Shown one piece after another: positions 17,628 to 26,906 of a DNA stretch of 64,000 nt. The notes beneath the pieces are model-generated. The model had not been told where the DNA came from. It ran no database searches and worked only from the letters and a program-made list of their open reading frames with translations. The position numbers were made by a program, and so were the translations under genes. Source of the DNA: Pseudomonas sp. NC02 (GTDB taxonomy: Bacteria > Pseudomonadota > Gammaproteobacteria > Pseudomonadales > Pseudomonadaceae); NCBI RefSeq assembly GCF_002874965.1, contig NZ_CP025624.1:1488001-1552000 (forward strand), in the 5' to 3' direction. How positions within the stretch are numbered: the first letter of the stretch is position 1; each line of letters opens with the position of its first letter.

Positions 17628-18355
17628 TGGGCAAGCGCGCTTGGCTGATGGCGGCGGTGCTGCTGGCCTTCAGCCTGACCGCCCAGGCCGCCCTGAATTT
17701 CCCGGCCCTGACCGGACGGGTGGTGGACAACGCCCAGATGATCGACCCGGCCGTGCGTGCGCAGCTGACCCAGCAGTTGCAGGCGCTGGAGCAGACCAGC
17801 GGCGACCAGATCGTGGTGGTCACCGTGCCCGACCTGCAAGGCGTGCCCATTGAAGACTTCGGTTATCAACTGGGCCGCGCCTGGGGCATCGGCCAGAAGG
17901 GCAAGGACAACGGCGCCCTGCTGATCGTCGCCCGGGATGAGCACAAGATTCGCATCGAAGTGGGTTATGGCCTGGAAGGCGTACTCACGGATGCGCAGTC
18001 CTGGGTGATCATCAACCAGGTGATCGCCCCGGCGTTCAAGGCGGGCAACTACAGCAAGGGCATCAGTGACGGCGTGGCGGCGATGCTGCAGGTGGTGGGC
18101 GGCGATCCGCTGGCCGTGCCGGCGCATGTGTCCGAGGCCAACTTCGCCAAGCAAAACCCGGGCATTTCCATTGGCCTGTTCATCCTGTTGCTGGCAGTGT
18201 TGTGGCTGTGCAATCGCATGGGCCTGCCCGTTGGCGCTATCCTGCTGGCGATTCTCAGCAGCAGCGGTCGTGGCGGCGGGGGAGGCGGTGGCGGTGGTGG
18301 CTTCAGGGGCGGCGGCGGTGGTTTTGGCGGCGGTGGCGCCTCGGGCGGCTGGTAA
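17627..18355 (+). CDS. TPM-domain membrane protein with glycine-rich tail (YgcG-like)
   Basis: A 242-residue protein. It has a signal peptide (AVLLAFSLTAQAA), a TPM_phosphatase domain (about 30-150; NFPALTGRVVDNAQMID, SGDQIVVVTVPDL, KIRIEVGYGLEGVLTDA), one membrane span (about 180-205), then a C-terminal run of Gly/Ser residues (from about 210), which is typical of this family. The TPM domain faces the periplasm and has been linked to photosystem repair in plants, but its bacterial role is unclear. It is the middle gene of the lemA operon. Confidence 0.88.
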   Translation: MGKRAWLMAAVLLAFSLTAQAALNFPALTGRVVDNAQMIDPAVRAQLTQQLQALEQTSGDQIVVVTVPDLQGVPIEDFGYQLGRAWGIGQKGKDNGALLIVARDEHKIRIEVGYGLEGVLTDAQSWVIINQVIAPAFKAGNYSKGISDGVAAMLQVVGGDPLAVPAHVSEANFAKQNPGISIGLFILLLAVLWLCNRMGLPVGAILLAILSSSGRGGGGGGGGGGFRGGGGGFGGGGASGGW

Positions 18356-18383
18356 TGACAATAACTAGAGAGCATCAACAACC

Positions 18384-19001
18384 ATGGCATTACTGAGTCA
18401 ACACGAGCAACGCCAGGTCGCCGAGGCGATCGCCCGGGTCGAGCAACAGACCGACGCCGAACTGGTGACCGTGCTCGCGGCCCGCGCCGACGACTACGCC
18501 TACATCCCGCTGTTGTGGGCCAGCCTGCTGGCGCTGGTGGTGCCGGGGATCATCCACTACCTGTCGGGCTGGTTGACCATGTACACCTTGCTGCTGGCGC
18601 AGTGGGGCACGTTCGTCGTGCTGTGCCTGGTGTTCCGTTTGCCCAGGGTCACCACGCGACTGATCCCGCGCTCGGTGCGCCATTGGCGCGCGTCCAACCT
18701 GGCACGGCGGCAGTTTCTCGAGCAGCACCTGCACCACACGCTGGGCAGCACCGGGGTGCTGATTTTTGTCAGTGAGGCCGAGCGGTATGTGGAAATCCTG
18801 GTGGACAAGGGGATATCCAGTCGCCTGGATGACAGCAGTTGGGATGCGATCGTCAAGGACTTCACCCGCCAGGTGAAGCAAGGCCAGACGTTGGCCGGGT
18901 TTGTGGCGTGTATTGAGGCTTGCGGGGAATTGCTCAGGGAGCACGTTCCGGTGACCCACGCACGCAATGAGCTGCCGAATCGGTTGGTGGTGTTGGAGTA
19001 G
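18384..19001 (+). CDS. TPM-domain membrane protein
   Basis: A 205-residue protein with the first part of a TPM domain (QRQVAEAIARVEQQTDAELVTVLA), two membrane spans (about 38-85; PLLWASLLALVVPG, YTLLLAQWGTFVVLCLVF), then the second part (TGVLIFVSEAERYVEILVDKGI, about 125-150). It follows the glycine-rich TPM gene after 28 bp and completes the lemA-TPM-TPM operon. The proteins probably act together at the inner membrane. Confidence 0.85.
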   Translation: MALLSQHEQRQVAEAIARVEQQTDAELVTVLAARADDYAYIPLLWASLLALVVPGIIHYLSGWLTMYTLLLAQWGTFVVLCLVFRLPRVTTRLIPRSVRHWRASNLARRQFLEQHLHHTLGSTGVLIFVSEAERYVEILVDKGISSRLDDSSWDAIVKDFTRQVKQGQTLAGFVACIEACGELLREHVPVTHARNELPNRLVVLE

Positions 19002-19042
19002 TGTAAAATTCCCGGCATTCCCTGCCCGAGGCGTTTTTGTTC

Positions 19043-20260
19043 ATGTCTGCCACCGCTAAACCTGCCAGCCCCGCGCCGGATCATCACGCGCAGTTCCTTG
19101 AACTGCTGAGCGCGAGCCTTGAGCAAAACGCCTTTATCAAGCTGGTGCTGGCCAAGTATGTCGGCACCGAGCCTGATCTTCAGAAGCTGATCATCAAGCA
19201 GCTGACGGTCAAGGATCAGCCTTGCCTGTCCTTCGTCTATCGCTACAAGACCCGCGACATCACCAAGAACTTCTCCCTGGCCGACGGCGTGGCGGCAATT
19301 GCCGAGTTGTTGCCGGCGGCGTTCAAGAATGCGCACCTGCTGTCGGTGACCGACGAAGCCCAGCTGGAATACAGCAAGAAAAACAAAAGCTCACTGTTCA
19401 AAAGCAAGCCGCAGCAACTGCGCGAAGCGCCGTCTGCCGAGCACAACCGCGAGAAGAATCGCTTCCTGGACCTGACCCGGCCCTTCCTCGCCGACCTTGG
19501 CGTGACCAACGCCAAACACGAGCTGATCCCGGCGATGTCGCGCAAGTGGAAGCAGATCAACAAGTTCATCGAAGTGTTCAGCCATGCGCTGACCACCTCG
19601 CCGCTGAAGCTGGACCAGCCGGTGCGGGTCGCGGACTTTGGCTCGGGCAAGGGCTACCTGACGTTTGCCATCCACGACTACCTGCGCAACACCCTCAACG
19701 CCGAGGGCGAAGTCACCGGCGTGGAACTGCGCGAAGACATGGTGACCCTGTGCAACAACGCCGCCGCCCGCCTGGACCACCCGGGGCTGGTGTTCAAGTG
19801 CGGGGATGTGCGCAGCGTCGCGCCCAGCGAGCTGGACGTGATGATCGCCCTGCATGCCTGCGACATCGCCACCGACTACGCGATTCACACCGGCATCCGC
19901 TCCGGTGCGTCGATCATCATGTGCTCGCCGTGCTGCCACAAGCAGATTCGCCTGCAGATCCAGAGCCCGGCGCTGCTCAAGCCGATGCTGCAATACGGCC
20001 TGCACCTGGGCCAGCAGGCGGAAATGGTCACCGACAGTTTGCGCGCGTTGTTCCTTGAAGCGTGCGGCTATGAGACCAAGGTGTTTGAGTTCATCTCGTT
20101 GGAGCACACCAACAAGAACAAGATGATCCTGGCGGTGAAGCGTGCCGAGCCGGTGGACAACGCTCAACTCCTGGAGAAAATCCAGGAGCTCAAGGCGTTC
20201 TACAACATCACCGAACATTGCCTGGAAACCCTGCTGCGGGCGGAAGGTTACCTCGCCTGA
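19043..20260 (+). CDS. SAM-dependent methyltransferase (METTL25/GSTCD-like, PF13679-type)
   Basis: A 405-residue protein. The SAM-binding motif I is VADFGSGKGYLTFAIHDYL (about 195-213), followed by TGVELREDMVTLCNN and VMIALHACDIATDYAI. The double cysteine in MCSPCCHKQIR (about 293-303) is typical of the METTL25/GSTCD group, whose substrates in bacteria are not established (probably RNA). I chose the ATG at 19043; a TTG at 19037 is in frame. Monocistronic, followed by a REPIN. Confidence 0.82.
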   Translation: MSATAKPASPAPDHHAQFLELLSASLEQNAFIKLVLAKYVGTEPDLQKLIIKQLTVKDQPCLSFVYRYKTRDITKNFSLADGVAAIAELLPAAFKNAHLLSVTDEAQLEYSKKNKSSLFKSKPQQLREAPSAEHNREKNRFLDLTRPFLADLGVTNAKHELIPAMSRKWKQINKFIEVFSHALTTSPLKLDQPVRVADFGSGKGYLTFAIHDYLRNTLNAEGEVTGVELREDMVTLCNNAAARLDHPGLVFKCGDVRSVAPSELDVMIALHACDIATDYAIHTGIRSGASIIMCSPCCHKQIRLQIQSPALLKPMLQYGLHLGQQAEMVTDSLRALFLEACGYETKVFEFISLEHTNKNKMILAVKRAEPVDNAQLLEKIQELKAFYNITEHCLETLLRAEGYLA

Positions 20261-20276
20261 GTACGACGCAAATCAA

Positions 20277-20371
20277 AAATGTGGGAGCGGGCTTGCTCGC
20301 GAAAGCGGTGTGTCAGTCACCTGATGTATCAACTGACCCACCGCATTCGCGAGCAAGCCCGCTCCCACATT
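20277..20371. repeat. REPIN, near-identical sister of the IS-interrupted copy
   Basis: AAATGTGGGAGCGGGCTTGC, a spacer 'tgtcagtcacctgatgtatcaactga', and the inverted REP ending CTCCCACATT. This copy differs from the reassembled REPIN around the IS110 element by about one base and shows what the empty target looks like. Confidence 0.9.
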
Positions 20372-21269
20372 AGATCGCGCTAGCCTTGGGAGCTGGCGCA
20401 GGCTTCACGCTGGTCTTGCGCCCCAACATCACCGTCACAATCACCCCGCAGGCAAACAGCCAGGTAATCGGCTCGATGTGTTCACCAAAAAACAGCGCCG
20501 AAAACGCGATGGTGAAAAAGATCTGCAACAGCTGAATCTGGCTGACCCGGGCGATGCCACCCATGGCGAGCCCGGCGTACCACGCAAAGAACCCCAGAAA
20601 CTGCGAAAACAACGAGACATAACCAAACGCCCACCAGGTGCGCATGGAGATCGGCCCTTCGTGTTGCAGCGCCAGGTAGGCCACCGGCCCGATCAATACC
20701 GGCGTCGACAGCACCAGCGCCCAGCAGATTACCTGCCAGCCGCCCATCTCCTTGGCCAACCGGCCGCCTTCGGCATAACCCAGGCCACCCACGGCAATCG
20801 CCCCGAGCATCAACAGGTCGCCCGCCTGGATGCTGCCGGCTCCGGTGATCAACGCATAACTCAGCACCAGCGCACTGCCCAGCGCCGCGCAGGCCCAGAA
20901 GGCCTTCGACGGACGTTCATGGGACAGCCACGCCGCATACAGCGCCACGCACAGCGGCTGCAACCCGTTGACCAGCGCGCCATGGGACGCGGGCAAGGTT
21001 TGCATGGCCCAGGCCGACAACACCGGGAAACCCAGGATCACCCCGGCAATCACCAGCGTCAGGCCGCGCACCTGGCGCCAGGTGGGCCAGCGCTCACGGC
21101 GCCACAGCAACAACGCCGCCGCCGGCACCGCCGCGAACAACGCCCGGCCCAGGCCATTGAGCAACGGGTGGATTTCCTGCACCACGATACGGGTGAAGGG
21201 CAGGGTGAGGCTGAAGATGACGACGCCCAGCAGGCCGAGGGCCATGCCGGTATTTTCGCGGGAGCTCAT
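20370..21269 (-). CDS. EamA-family DMT transporter
   Basis: A 299-residue protein with ten hydrophobic segments in two EamA repeats (about 8-135 and 150-285), an inner membrane exporter of the drug/metabolite superfamily. LGVVIFSLTLPFTRIVVQE and ALVNGLQPLCVALYAAWLSHERP are characteristic. The start at 21269 is a choice without a strong ribosome binding site; an upstream in-frame ATG at 21320 would add 17 non-hydrophobic residues. Its stop region runs into the REPIN. The substrate is unknown, with amino acids or their analogues usual for the family. Confidence 0.85.
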   Translation of the reverse strand: MSSRENTGMALGLLGVVIFSLTLPFTRIVVQEIHPLLNGLGRALFAAVPAAALLLWRRERWPTWRQVRGLTLVIAGVILGFPVLSAWAMQTLPASHGALVNGLQPLCVALYAAWLSHERPSKAFWACAALGSALVLSYALITGAGSIQAGDLLMLGAIAVGGLGYAEGGRLAKEMGGWQVICWALVLSTPVLIGPVAYLALQHEGPISMRTWWAFGYVSLFSQFLGFFAWYAGLAMGGIARVSQIQLLQIFFTIAFSALFFGEHIEPITWLFACGVIVTVMLGRKTSVKPAPAPKASAI

Positions 21270-21390
21270 GGAAGGAACCAGAATCGAATGGGCCGGAAGT
21301 GGACGTTCATCTAGCCACAAAGCCCCGCGAACACGGGCTTACAGCTAGGTGCAGATTGAGCCGTACAGTTTTGAACGGGCGACTCGGTTC

Positions 21391-21490
21391 ATGTGGGAGC
21401 TGTCGAGCCTTGGCGAGGCTGCGATGGGATCAACGCAGTTTACCTGTCAGGCCGAGGTGTCTGCATCGCGGGCAAGCCCGGCTCCCACAC
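21391..21490. repeat. REPIN-like repeat, GTGGGAGCTGTCGAGC / GGGCAAGCCCGGCTCCCAC subtype
   Basis: The left arm is GTGGGAGCTGTCGAGCCTTG and the right arm GCGGGCAAGCCCGGCTCCCA, enclosing 'gaggtgtctgcatcg', which is also seen in the REPIN at 4443-4531. It lies upstream of the PfpI gene. The two arms are diverged from each other. Confidence 0.7.
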
Positions 21491-21593
21491 AAGCCGGGGT
21501 GCTGATGTAGTAGCGGGCCATTACCCGGATCAAGCCTGCGGGTCTATCTTGGCTACTCCTGTCTGCCCAACCGTTCAACCGGAGGAATGTCCC

Positions 21594-22175
21594 ATGGCCG
21601 CGAAAAAAATCCTGATGCTGGTCGGCGATTACGTCGAAGACTATGAAGTGATGGTGCCGTTCCAGGCGCTGCTGATGGTGGGGCATACCGTGCACGCCGT
21701 GTGCCCGGACAAGGCTGCCGGCCAGACCGTGCGCACGGCGATCCACGACTTCGAAGGCGACCAGACCTACAGCGAAAAGCCCGGGCACCTGTTCGCCCTG
21801 AATGCGGATTTTGCCAAGGTGAACGCCGCCGACTACGACGCGCTGCTGGTGCCGGGTGGCCGTGCCCCTGAGTACCTGCGGCTGAACGAAAAGGTCCTGC
21901 AACTGGTCAAGGATTTCGATCAGGCTGGCAAACCCATCGCTGCCGTGTGCCATGGCGCTCAACTGCTGGCGGCTGCCGGGATCCTGGAAGGCCGAGAGTG
22001 CAGCGCCTACCCGGCGTGCGGGCCGGAGGTACGACTGGCGGGCGGTACGTTCATCGATATCCCGGTGACCGACAGCCACGTTCAAGGCAATCTGGTGACG
22101 GCCCCGGCGTGGCCGGCGCACCCAAGCTGGCTCGCGGGTTTCCTCGGCCTGCTGGGCACCAAAATCACCCTGTAA
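21594..22175 (+). CDS. DJ-1/PfpI-family protein
   Basis: A 193-residue class I glutamine amidotransferase-like protein: [23 protein letters not shown] at the start, [16 protein letters not shown] near residue 82, and the nucleophile elbow [14 protein letters not shown] with Cys near residue 117. Family members are proteases, glyoxalases or deglycases, and the activity cannot be told here. The start at 21594 has GGAGGAAT 6 nt upstream. A small RHH gene follows 16 bp later and is probably co-transcribed. Confidence 0.88.
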   Translation: MAAKKILMLVGDYVEDYEVMVPFQALLMVGHTVHAVCPDKAAGQTVRTAIHDFEGDQTYSEKPGHLFALNADFAKVNAADYDALLVPGGRAPEYLRLNEKVLQLVKDFDQAGKPIAAVCHGAQLLAAAGILEGRECSAYPACGPEVRLAGGTFIDIPVTDSHVQGNLVTAPAWPAHPSWLAGFLGLLGTKITL

Positions 22176-22191
22176 AGCGGAGGTCATCGCC

Positions 22192-22509
22192 ATGTGCGAA
22201 CTGTACGTCAAGGCCGACCCGATTCTGTACGAATCCCGCTCGCGCTCCCTGCGCATCTGCGGCGTGGTGACCACCGTGCGCCTGGAAAACCAGTTCTGGG
22301 ACATCCTCAGCGAGATCGCCGAGGTGGATGGGATGACCACCAATCAACTGATCGCCAAGCTGTATGAAGAAGTGATGGATTACCGCGGCGAAGTGGTGAA
22401 TTTTGCTTCGTTCTTGCGGGTGAGTTGCACGCGGTATTTGAGCAAGCAGCGGGTTCACGCCCCAGAGCTCAGCCTTGTGAATACAAGAAATGGCGCGCAG
22501 AAGATCTGA
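22192..22509 (+). CDS. Ribbon-helix-helix domain protein (RHH_4 type)
   Basis: A 105-residue protein. ESRSRSLRICGVVTTVRLENQFWDILSEIAEVDGMTTNQLIAKLYEEV is a ribbon-helix-helix fold of the aryl-sulfate-sulfotransferase-associated RHH_4 type, and YRGEVVNFASFLRVSCTRYL follows. It is presumably a DNA-binding regulator or a small adaptor. It follows the PfpI-like gene closely and ends at a REPIN. Confidence 0.8.
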   Translation: MCELYVKADPILYESRSRSLRICGVVTTVRLENQFWDILSEIAEVDGMTTNQLIAKLYEEVMDYRGEVVNFASFLRVSCTRYLSKQRVHAPELSLVNTRNGAQKI

Positions 22510-22602
22510 ATGTGGGAGCGGGCTTGCTCGCGAAGGCGGTGTGTCAGGTAACTCATGTACCGACTGATCCAGCGCTTTCGCGAGCAAGCCCGCTCCCACA
22601 TT
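22510..22602. repeat. REPIN between convergent genes
   Basis: AATGTGGGAGCGGGCTTGCT at the left and GCGAGCAAGCCCGCTCCCAC at the right, with spacer 'tgtcaggtaactcatgtaccgactgatcc'. It starts at the stop codon of the RHH gene and lies 12 bp from the end of the TonB receptor gene. Confidence 0.9.
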
Positions 22603-22614
22603 GATTAGGTGGGG

Positions 22615-25173
22615 TCAGAAGAACCGCGTCACACTGATCTTCGCATCCCGGCCCTTGGTGTAGGCGCGGTCGCCGCTCAGGGCCGGTCGGAAGTTGTTGT
22701 TGAACAGGTTGTCTACGGTGAAGTTCACCTCGGTACCCTTGAGGTAAGCCTGTTGCGGCTTCCAGCTGGCGAACAGGCCTTGCGTGTTGTAGCGCTTGTT
22801 GCCGTACTGGTCGTAGAACAGGTCGCCGATGCTGGTGCCCGGGCCGCCGGAATACTTGTCGCTCGGCAGGCGGCTGGTGGCGCCGATGAACTGCCCTTGC
22901 CAGCCTACCCGCATATCCAGGCTCGGGATCTTGGTGCCGAGCACCACCACCCATTTGGTTGGCGGAATGTCCCGCGCCCAGACGTCCGGCCCCCACGGGT
23001 TGGTGTAGGCGCCTTCATGTTTACCGGTGGTGTAGGCGAACGATACCGAGCCGAACACGTAGGTGGAGTCATAGAAACTCTCGGCCTCGAAACCCTTGAT
23101 GGTCATGCCGCCGATGTTGCGGTAGTTGGACATCGCGCCCGGCGGGCAGGCGCTGGAAATCGTCCCGCCGTTGACCGCCTGGTTCTGGCAGCCCACGCCT
23201 GTGGCCTTGAAGATTTCGTCCTCGACCTTGTTGTGGAACAGCGTGGTACGCAGTTGCAGGTTGTCGCCGTGGGCGAACACATCGGCGAAGCTGGTGACGT
23301 TGCCCAGGGTGATGGAGGTGATGCGCTCCGGGTCCAGGTCCAGGCTGGTGGCGGTGCGGCTGCCCAGGCCCTGGACTTCATACTGCTCGTCGATCACTGG
23401 CGCACGCCAGGTGCGGCTCCAGTTGGCGAACATCGCTACGTTCGGGGTGATGGTCCAGTACGCCGCCAGGCGTGGCGACCAGCCGGTGTAAGTGCGGTCG
23501 CTGTAGTCATGGCCGATGGCCGGGTCCGGGTTGCTGTAGTACGGCGCGTCGTTGGCCTCGCCGCGGTTGCGCACATGGTCATAGCGCATCGACGGGGTAA
23601 TGGTCACATCGCCCAGCGTCACCGCGTCCTGGATAAAGAAGCTGTTGGTGTCGACCTTGCCATGGGGCATGAAGCCCGGCTGGAAGTGCCCGTAGTTGTA
23701 TTTCGGGGTGTTGTAGGTGGCGCCGGGCATCCACATTTCGGTTTCCCGGGTGTGCTTGCGGATTTGCACACCGGTGGTCACCGCGTGCTGCAACGCACCG
23801 GTGGAAAACAGGCTGACGTTGCGTACGTCGAGGTTCTTGTCGTTATAGGAGGTGTCCATCTTGCGCCCGCCGGTGGCCAACTGGAAAAACGCCGTGGCGT
23901 CGCGCTCGTCGGTCTGGTCGGTATTGGATTCGGAGTACTTGATGGTCAAGTCCACCAGCGGGTTATTCATCGGCTGGTATTCGTACTTGCCGGACCAGGT
24001 GGTGTCGACGGTATTGCGGTTGGCCAGGAAGCGTTTCAGCGCGGCTTCGTAGCCATAGCGGTCGATGTTGGCCTGGGTCGGCGGCGTCGGGTAGCTGGCG
24101 GCAGAGAAGGGCGTCCAGCGCTGGCTGTTGGAGCGCGAATACGACAGACCCAGGCTTTGCTCATCGGTGAAGTGAGCATTGAACTTGAACAGTTTGCCGT
24201 CCACATTCTGGGCGCTGTTGGGCAGGCGCTTGGGGTTGATCGGGTACTGGTTGTTGTCGTTGGGCAGGGTGGCAGCCAGTTTCATGTCGCCGCCGTCGCG
24301 CTGGGTCAGGTAGGCCAGCGCATCGAAGCGGCCGTCATCGGTACGCCCGTAAACGGCACTGCTGTAGACCTGCTCATGGTCGTTGCTGGAGTAGCCGTAT
24401 TTGAGCATGGCACCGCTGTTGCGCCCGTCCTTGAGCAGGTCCGGGGCATCCTTGGTGGTCATGTTGACCGTACCGCCAAAGCCGCCGTTGCCGCTGAAGG
24501 GCGAGTTGGGGCCTTTCTCCACTTCGATGCTCTTGATCAGCTCGGGCTCGATAAACACAGTGCCCTGCTGGTAGCGCTCAAAGCCGCTTTTGGTTGCGCC
24601 ATCGACGGTCAGCGGCACGTCTTCGGCGTCGCCGAAACCACGGATGTTGATGGTCTGGCCACCGGGCTTCAGCGAGCCGCCCTGGCTGATGCCGGGCAAG
24701 GTTTGCAGCAGGCTGGGAATGTTGTTGGACTGGTAGCGGTCGATGTCCGCCTGGGTCAGGGTGGAACGGCCGACGGTGGTGGAGTCGACCTCGTTGCCGG
24801 TGCCGATCACGCTCAGGGCGTCGAGCTGGATCGCGCTGCTGTTGGTGGTCTTGCCCTCTTCGGGGCGTACCACGTAAGTGCTGCCGACCTTGAGCAATAC
24901 GAACTCGCCGTCCTTGAGCAGAGTGCGAATCGCCACTTCCGGTGTGAAGTCGCCATTGAGGGCTGGCGCCTGGATATTTTTCAGCAGCGCTTCATCGAAC
25001 AGCAGCTGGATTTTCGCCTGCTGCGCCACCTGGCTCAGGGACGTGGCCAGGGACTGGGCCGGCAGTTGCAGCTTGAACGACTCTGCCTGGGCACTCAGGC
25101 TGAAGGCCAGGCAGGCGGCAATGGCGGTGGGTCGAAGAAACAGGTGCTGAACGTGGCAAGGCGCGCGAAACAT
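22615..25173 (-). CDS. TonB-dependent outer membrane receptor with signalling domain, HasR/heme type
   Basis: An 852-residue receptor. It has a signal peptide, then an STN signalling domain (about 25-105; SFKLQLPAQSLATSLSQVAQ), a plug (about 125-250; INIRGFGDAEDVPLTVDG, SGNGGFGGTVNMTTKDAPDLL) and a 22-strand barrel ending in the C-terminal Phe (ISVTRFF). Several blocks (ARNRNTVDTTW, NWSRTWRAPVIDEQYEVQG, NNFRPALSGDRAYTKGRDAKISV) resemble the hemoglobin/heme HasR group. The STN domain shows that it signals to the FecR-like anti-sigma factor encoded next door. No hasA hemophore gene is adjacent. I start at the ATG at 25173 (GGGGGA upstream) rather than a TTG at 25194. Confidence 0.88.
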   Translation of the reverse strand: MFRAPCHVQHLFLRPTAIAACLAFSLSAQAESFKLQLPAQSLATSLSQVAQQAKIQLLFDEALLKNIQAPALNGDFTPEVAIRTLLKDGEFVLLKVGSTYVVRPEEGKTTNSSAIQLDALSVIGTGNEVDSTTVGRSTLTQADIDRYQSNNIPSLLQTLPGISQGGSLKPGGQTINIRGFGDAEDVPLTVDGATKSGFERYQQGTVFIEPELIKSIEVEKGPNSPFSGNGGFGGTVNMTTKDAPDLLKDGRNSGAMLKYGYSSNDHEQVYSSAVYGRTDDGRFDALAYLTQRDGGDMKLAATLPNDNNQYPINPKRLPNSAQNVDGKLFKFNAHFTDEQSLGLSYSRSNSQRWTPFSAASYPTPPTQANIDRYGYEAALKRFLANRNTVDTTWSGKYEYQPMNNPLVDLTIKYSESNTDQTDERDATAFFQLATGGRKMDTSYNDKNLDVRNVSLFSTGALQHAVTTGVQIRKHTRETEMWMPGATYNTPKYNYGHFQPGFMPHGKVDTNSFFIQDAVTLGDVTITPSMRYDHVRNRGEANDAPYYSNPDPAIGHDYSDRTYTGWSPRLAAYWTITPNVAMFANWSRTWRAPVIDEQYEVQGLGSRTATSLDLDPERITSITLGNVTSFADVFAHGDNLQLRTTLFHNKVEDEIFKATGVGCQNQAVNGGTISSACPPGAMSNYRNIGGMTIKGFEAESFYDSTYVFGSVSFAYTTGKHEGAYTNPWGPDVWARDIPPTKWVVVLGTKIPSLDMRVGWQGQFIGATSRLPSDKYSGGPGTSIGDLFYDQYGNKRYNTQGLFASWKPQQAYLKGTEVNFTVDNLFNNNFRPALSGDRAYTKGRDAKISVTRFF

Positions 25174-25301
25174 GAAATCCCCCGGAGTAGCCAAATGGCC
25201 AGAAAGGTGTGCGTATCAAACGCAGACCCGAGGAAGACGCGGCAGGAAAAATAATCCTCACATGCGAATGCAAAATATTCTCAAATAAGAATTCCGCGGG
25301 G

Positions 25302-26270
25302 CTATTTGCGCGGTTCGATCCTGATATTGCCGTCGGCCAGGGCCACGGTTTTCACCGGCAATAGCGCCGGCAGGGCGTTGAGCAGGGCGTCCGGATCATT
25401 CACGTCCAGATTGCCCGAGACCTTCAGTTGCGCCACCGCGCTGTCCACCAGCAACGGCGCCTGGGGCCGGTACAGGCTCAACTCGTCCATCAGGCTGGCC
25501 AGCTCGCGATTACGAAACGACACGTGGCCGCCGCGCCAATCGGCGACCTCGCCGGCAGTGAGGGTTTGCTGCTGCAGCGTGCCCTTGGCATAACTGAACG
25601 TAGCGCGCTGATCGGCGCCGAGCAGGGTGGCCGGCAGCCTGGCATCCGGATCGAACGTCACTTGCCCATGGGCCACGCTGACCACCAGTTGCTGCTTGCT
25701 GCGCCGCACATCGAAGCCGGTGCCGACCACCCGCACATTGGCTTCACCGGCCTGCACGAACAGCGGACGCTCCTTGTCGGGCGCCACCTCGATATACAAT
25801 TGGCCCTGATCCAGATGCACGATGCGCTGGTGACTGTTGAAGTCCACCCGCAGGCGCGTATTGGCGTTGACGTACAAGGTGCTGCCGTCAGGCAAATGCA
25901 TGGTGCGCATTCCTTTGGCATGGGCCGCGACCTGGGCGTGGAACAGCTCGCGCGGGGCGCCGATGTTGCTCGTCAGCACGGCACACACCAATGCGGCAGC
26001 CACCGCCAGGGCCGGGCGCCAGGCGGGTGTCTTGCGCGCGGGCAGCGGTGTCGGTTTGTTCAGTTGCTGCAACTGCGCCAGGTCGGCCCACAGCTGTTCG
26101 AATTCGGCGTAGGCGCGGGCATTGGCCGGCTCGGACTGCCAGGCGGCAAACGCCTTGCGGTCGGCGCGACCGGCGTCATTGCGGTTGCGCGCAAACCAGC
26201 TGGCGGCCTGGGCATCGATGGAGTCGCTGGCCTCGATGTCACAGGTGTCGATGTCGCTCAGGCGGGTCAT
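25302..26270 (-). CDS. FecR-family anti-sigma / sigma-regulator protein
   Basis: A 322-residue inner membrane regulator. The N-terminal DUF4880 domain (about 15-60; ASWFARNRNDAGRADRKAFAAWQSEPANARAYAEF) is cytoplasmic. One span follows (PALAVAAALVCAVLTS, about 85-100), then a periplasmic FecR domain (about 115-210; MRTMHLPDGSTLYVNANTRLRVDF) and an STN-contact C-terminus. It relays the receptor's signal to the ECF sigma factor. The start at 26270 overlaps the sigma factor stop by 4 bp (ATGA). Confidence 0.92.
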   Translation of the reverse strand: MTRLSDIDTCDIEASDSIDAQAASWFARNRNDAGRADRKAFAAWQSEPANARAYAEFEQLWADLAQLQQLNKPTPLPARKTPAWRPALAVAAALVCAVLTSNIGAPRELFHAQVAAHAKGMRTMHLPDGSTLYVNANTRLRVDFNSHQRIVHLDQGQLYIEVAPDKERPLFVQAGEANVRVVGTGFDVRRSKQQLVVSVAHGQVTFDPDARLPATLLGADQRATFSYAKGTLQQQTLTAGEVADWRGGHVSFRNRELASLMDELSLYRPQAPLLVDSAVAQLKVSGNLDVNDPDALLNALPALLPVKTVALADGNIRIEPRK

Positions 26271-26806
26271 TCTGGCTGCTCCTTGCCCTGTTCTTGTTGA
26301 AGTCGCTGCTTGCAATGCAGCAAGGCAAAAGCGATGTGCTTTTCCACCATGCTGACCGAAACGCCCATGCGCTCGGCGATCTGCGCCTGGCTCAGGCCTT
26401 CGAAGCGGTGCAGCATAAGGGCTTCTCGTCTTCTCGGCGAGAGTTCAGAGAGGACTTCTTTCAACTGTTCCAGGCGTTGCAGGCGTTGCGCGGCGGCCAT
26501 GGGATCGTCTCGCGAGTCGCTGACAGGTTCGGCATCCAGTTCGGCCTGTTGCTGGTGGACGGTGTGCCGCACCTTCTGTTTGCGCCAGTGATCGCGCAGC
26601 AGATTGCGCGCCATCTGGAACAGAAACGCCCGTGGCTGCTCGACCTGGGCCCGGTCGCGGTAGTCCAGCCATTGGGTGAAGACATCCTGGGTCATGTCTG
26701 CCGCGTCGCTGGCGTTGTCCGTGCGTTTACGCAGGAAATGCAGGATATCTGCATAAAACCCGCGAAAGGCATCGGCCGACAGCGGGTCGGGCTTGGGACG
26801 AGACAT
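26267..26806 (-). CDS. FecI-type ECF sigma factor
   Basis: A 179-residue sigma factor. Region 2 includes DAADMTQDVFTQWLDYR (about 35-52) and AFLFQMARNLLRDHWRK. Region 4 includes LSPRRREALMLHRFEGLSQAQIAERMGVSVSMVEKHIAFALLHCK (about 120-165). It would direct transcription of the downstream receptor gene when the FecR-like partner is triggered. An apparent Fur box lies 44-62 bp upstream of its start, so iron controls the whole module. Confidence 0.93.
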   Translation of the reverse strand: MSRPKPDPLSADAFRGFYADILHFLRKRTDNASDAADMTQDVFTQWLDYRDRAQVEQPRAFLFQMARNLLRDHWRKQKVRHTVHQQQAELDAEPVSDSRDDPMAAAQRLQRLEQLKEVLSELSPRRREALMLHRFEGLSQAQIAERMGVSVSMVEKHIAFALLHCKQRLQQEQGKEQPE

Positions 26807-26849
26807 GGATATCCTTCTTGACGAAGCACGACGTGGAAAAGTCGTGAAT

Positions 26850-26868
26850 GATATCGAGAATTATTGTC
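26850..26868 (-). promoter_or_regulatory. Fur box upstream of the ECF sigma gene
   Basis: GATATCGAGAATTATTGTC matches the 19-bp Fur consensus GATAATGATAATCATTATC at 14 of 19 positions by my count, including both outer GATA/TC ends. It lies about 45-60 bp before the sigma factor start, where it would cover the promoter. It predicts derepression under iron limitation. Confidence 0.7.
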
Positions 26869-26906
26869 ATTTGTCTCTATTGAAAATCCAAGGTTGGATG
26901 CGGACT

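Noticed and set aside
22609..25254. An 881-codon open frame on the plus strand
   Set aside because: Antisense shadow of the TonB-dependent receptor. The composition is that of mirrored codons and no domain is visible.
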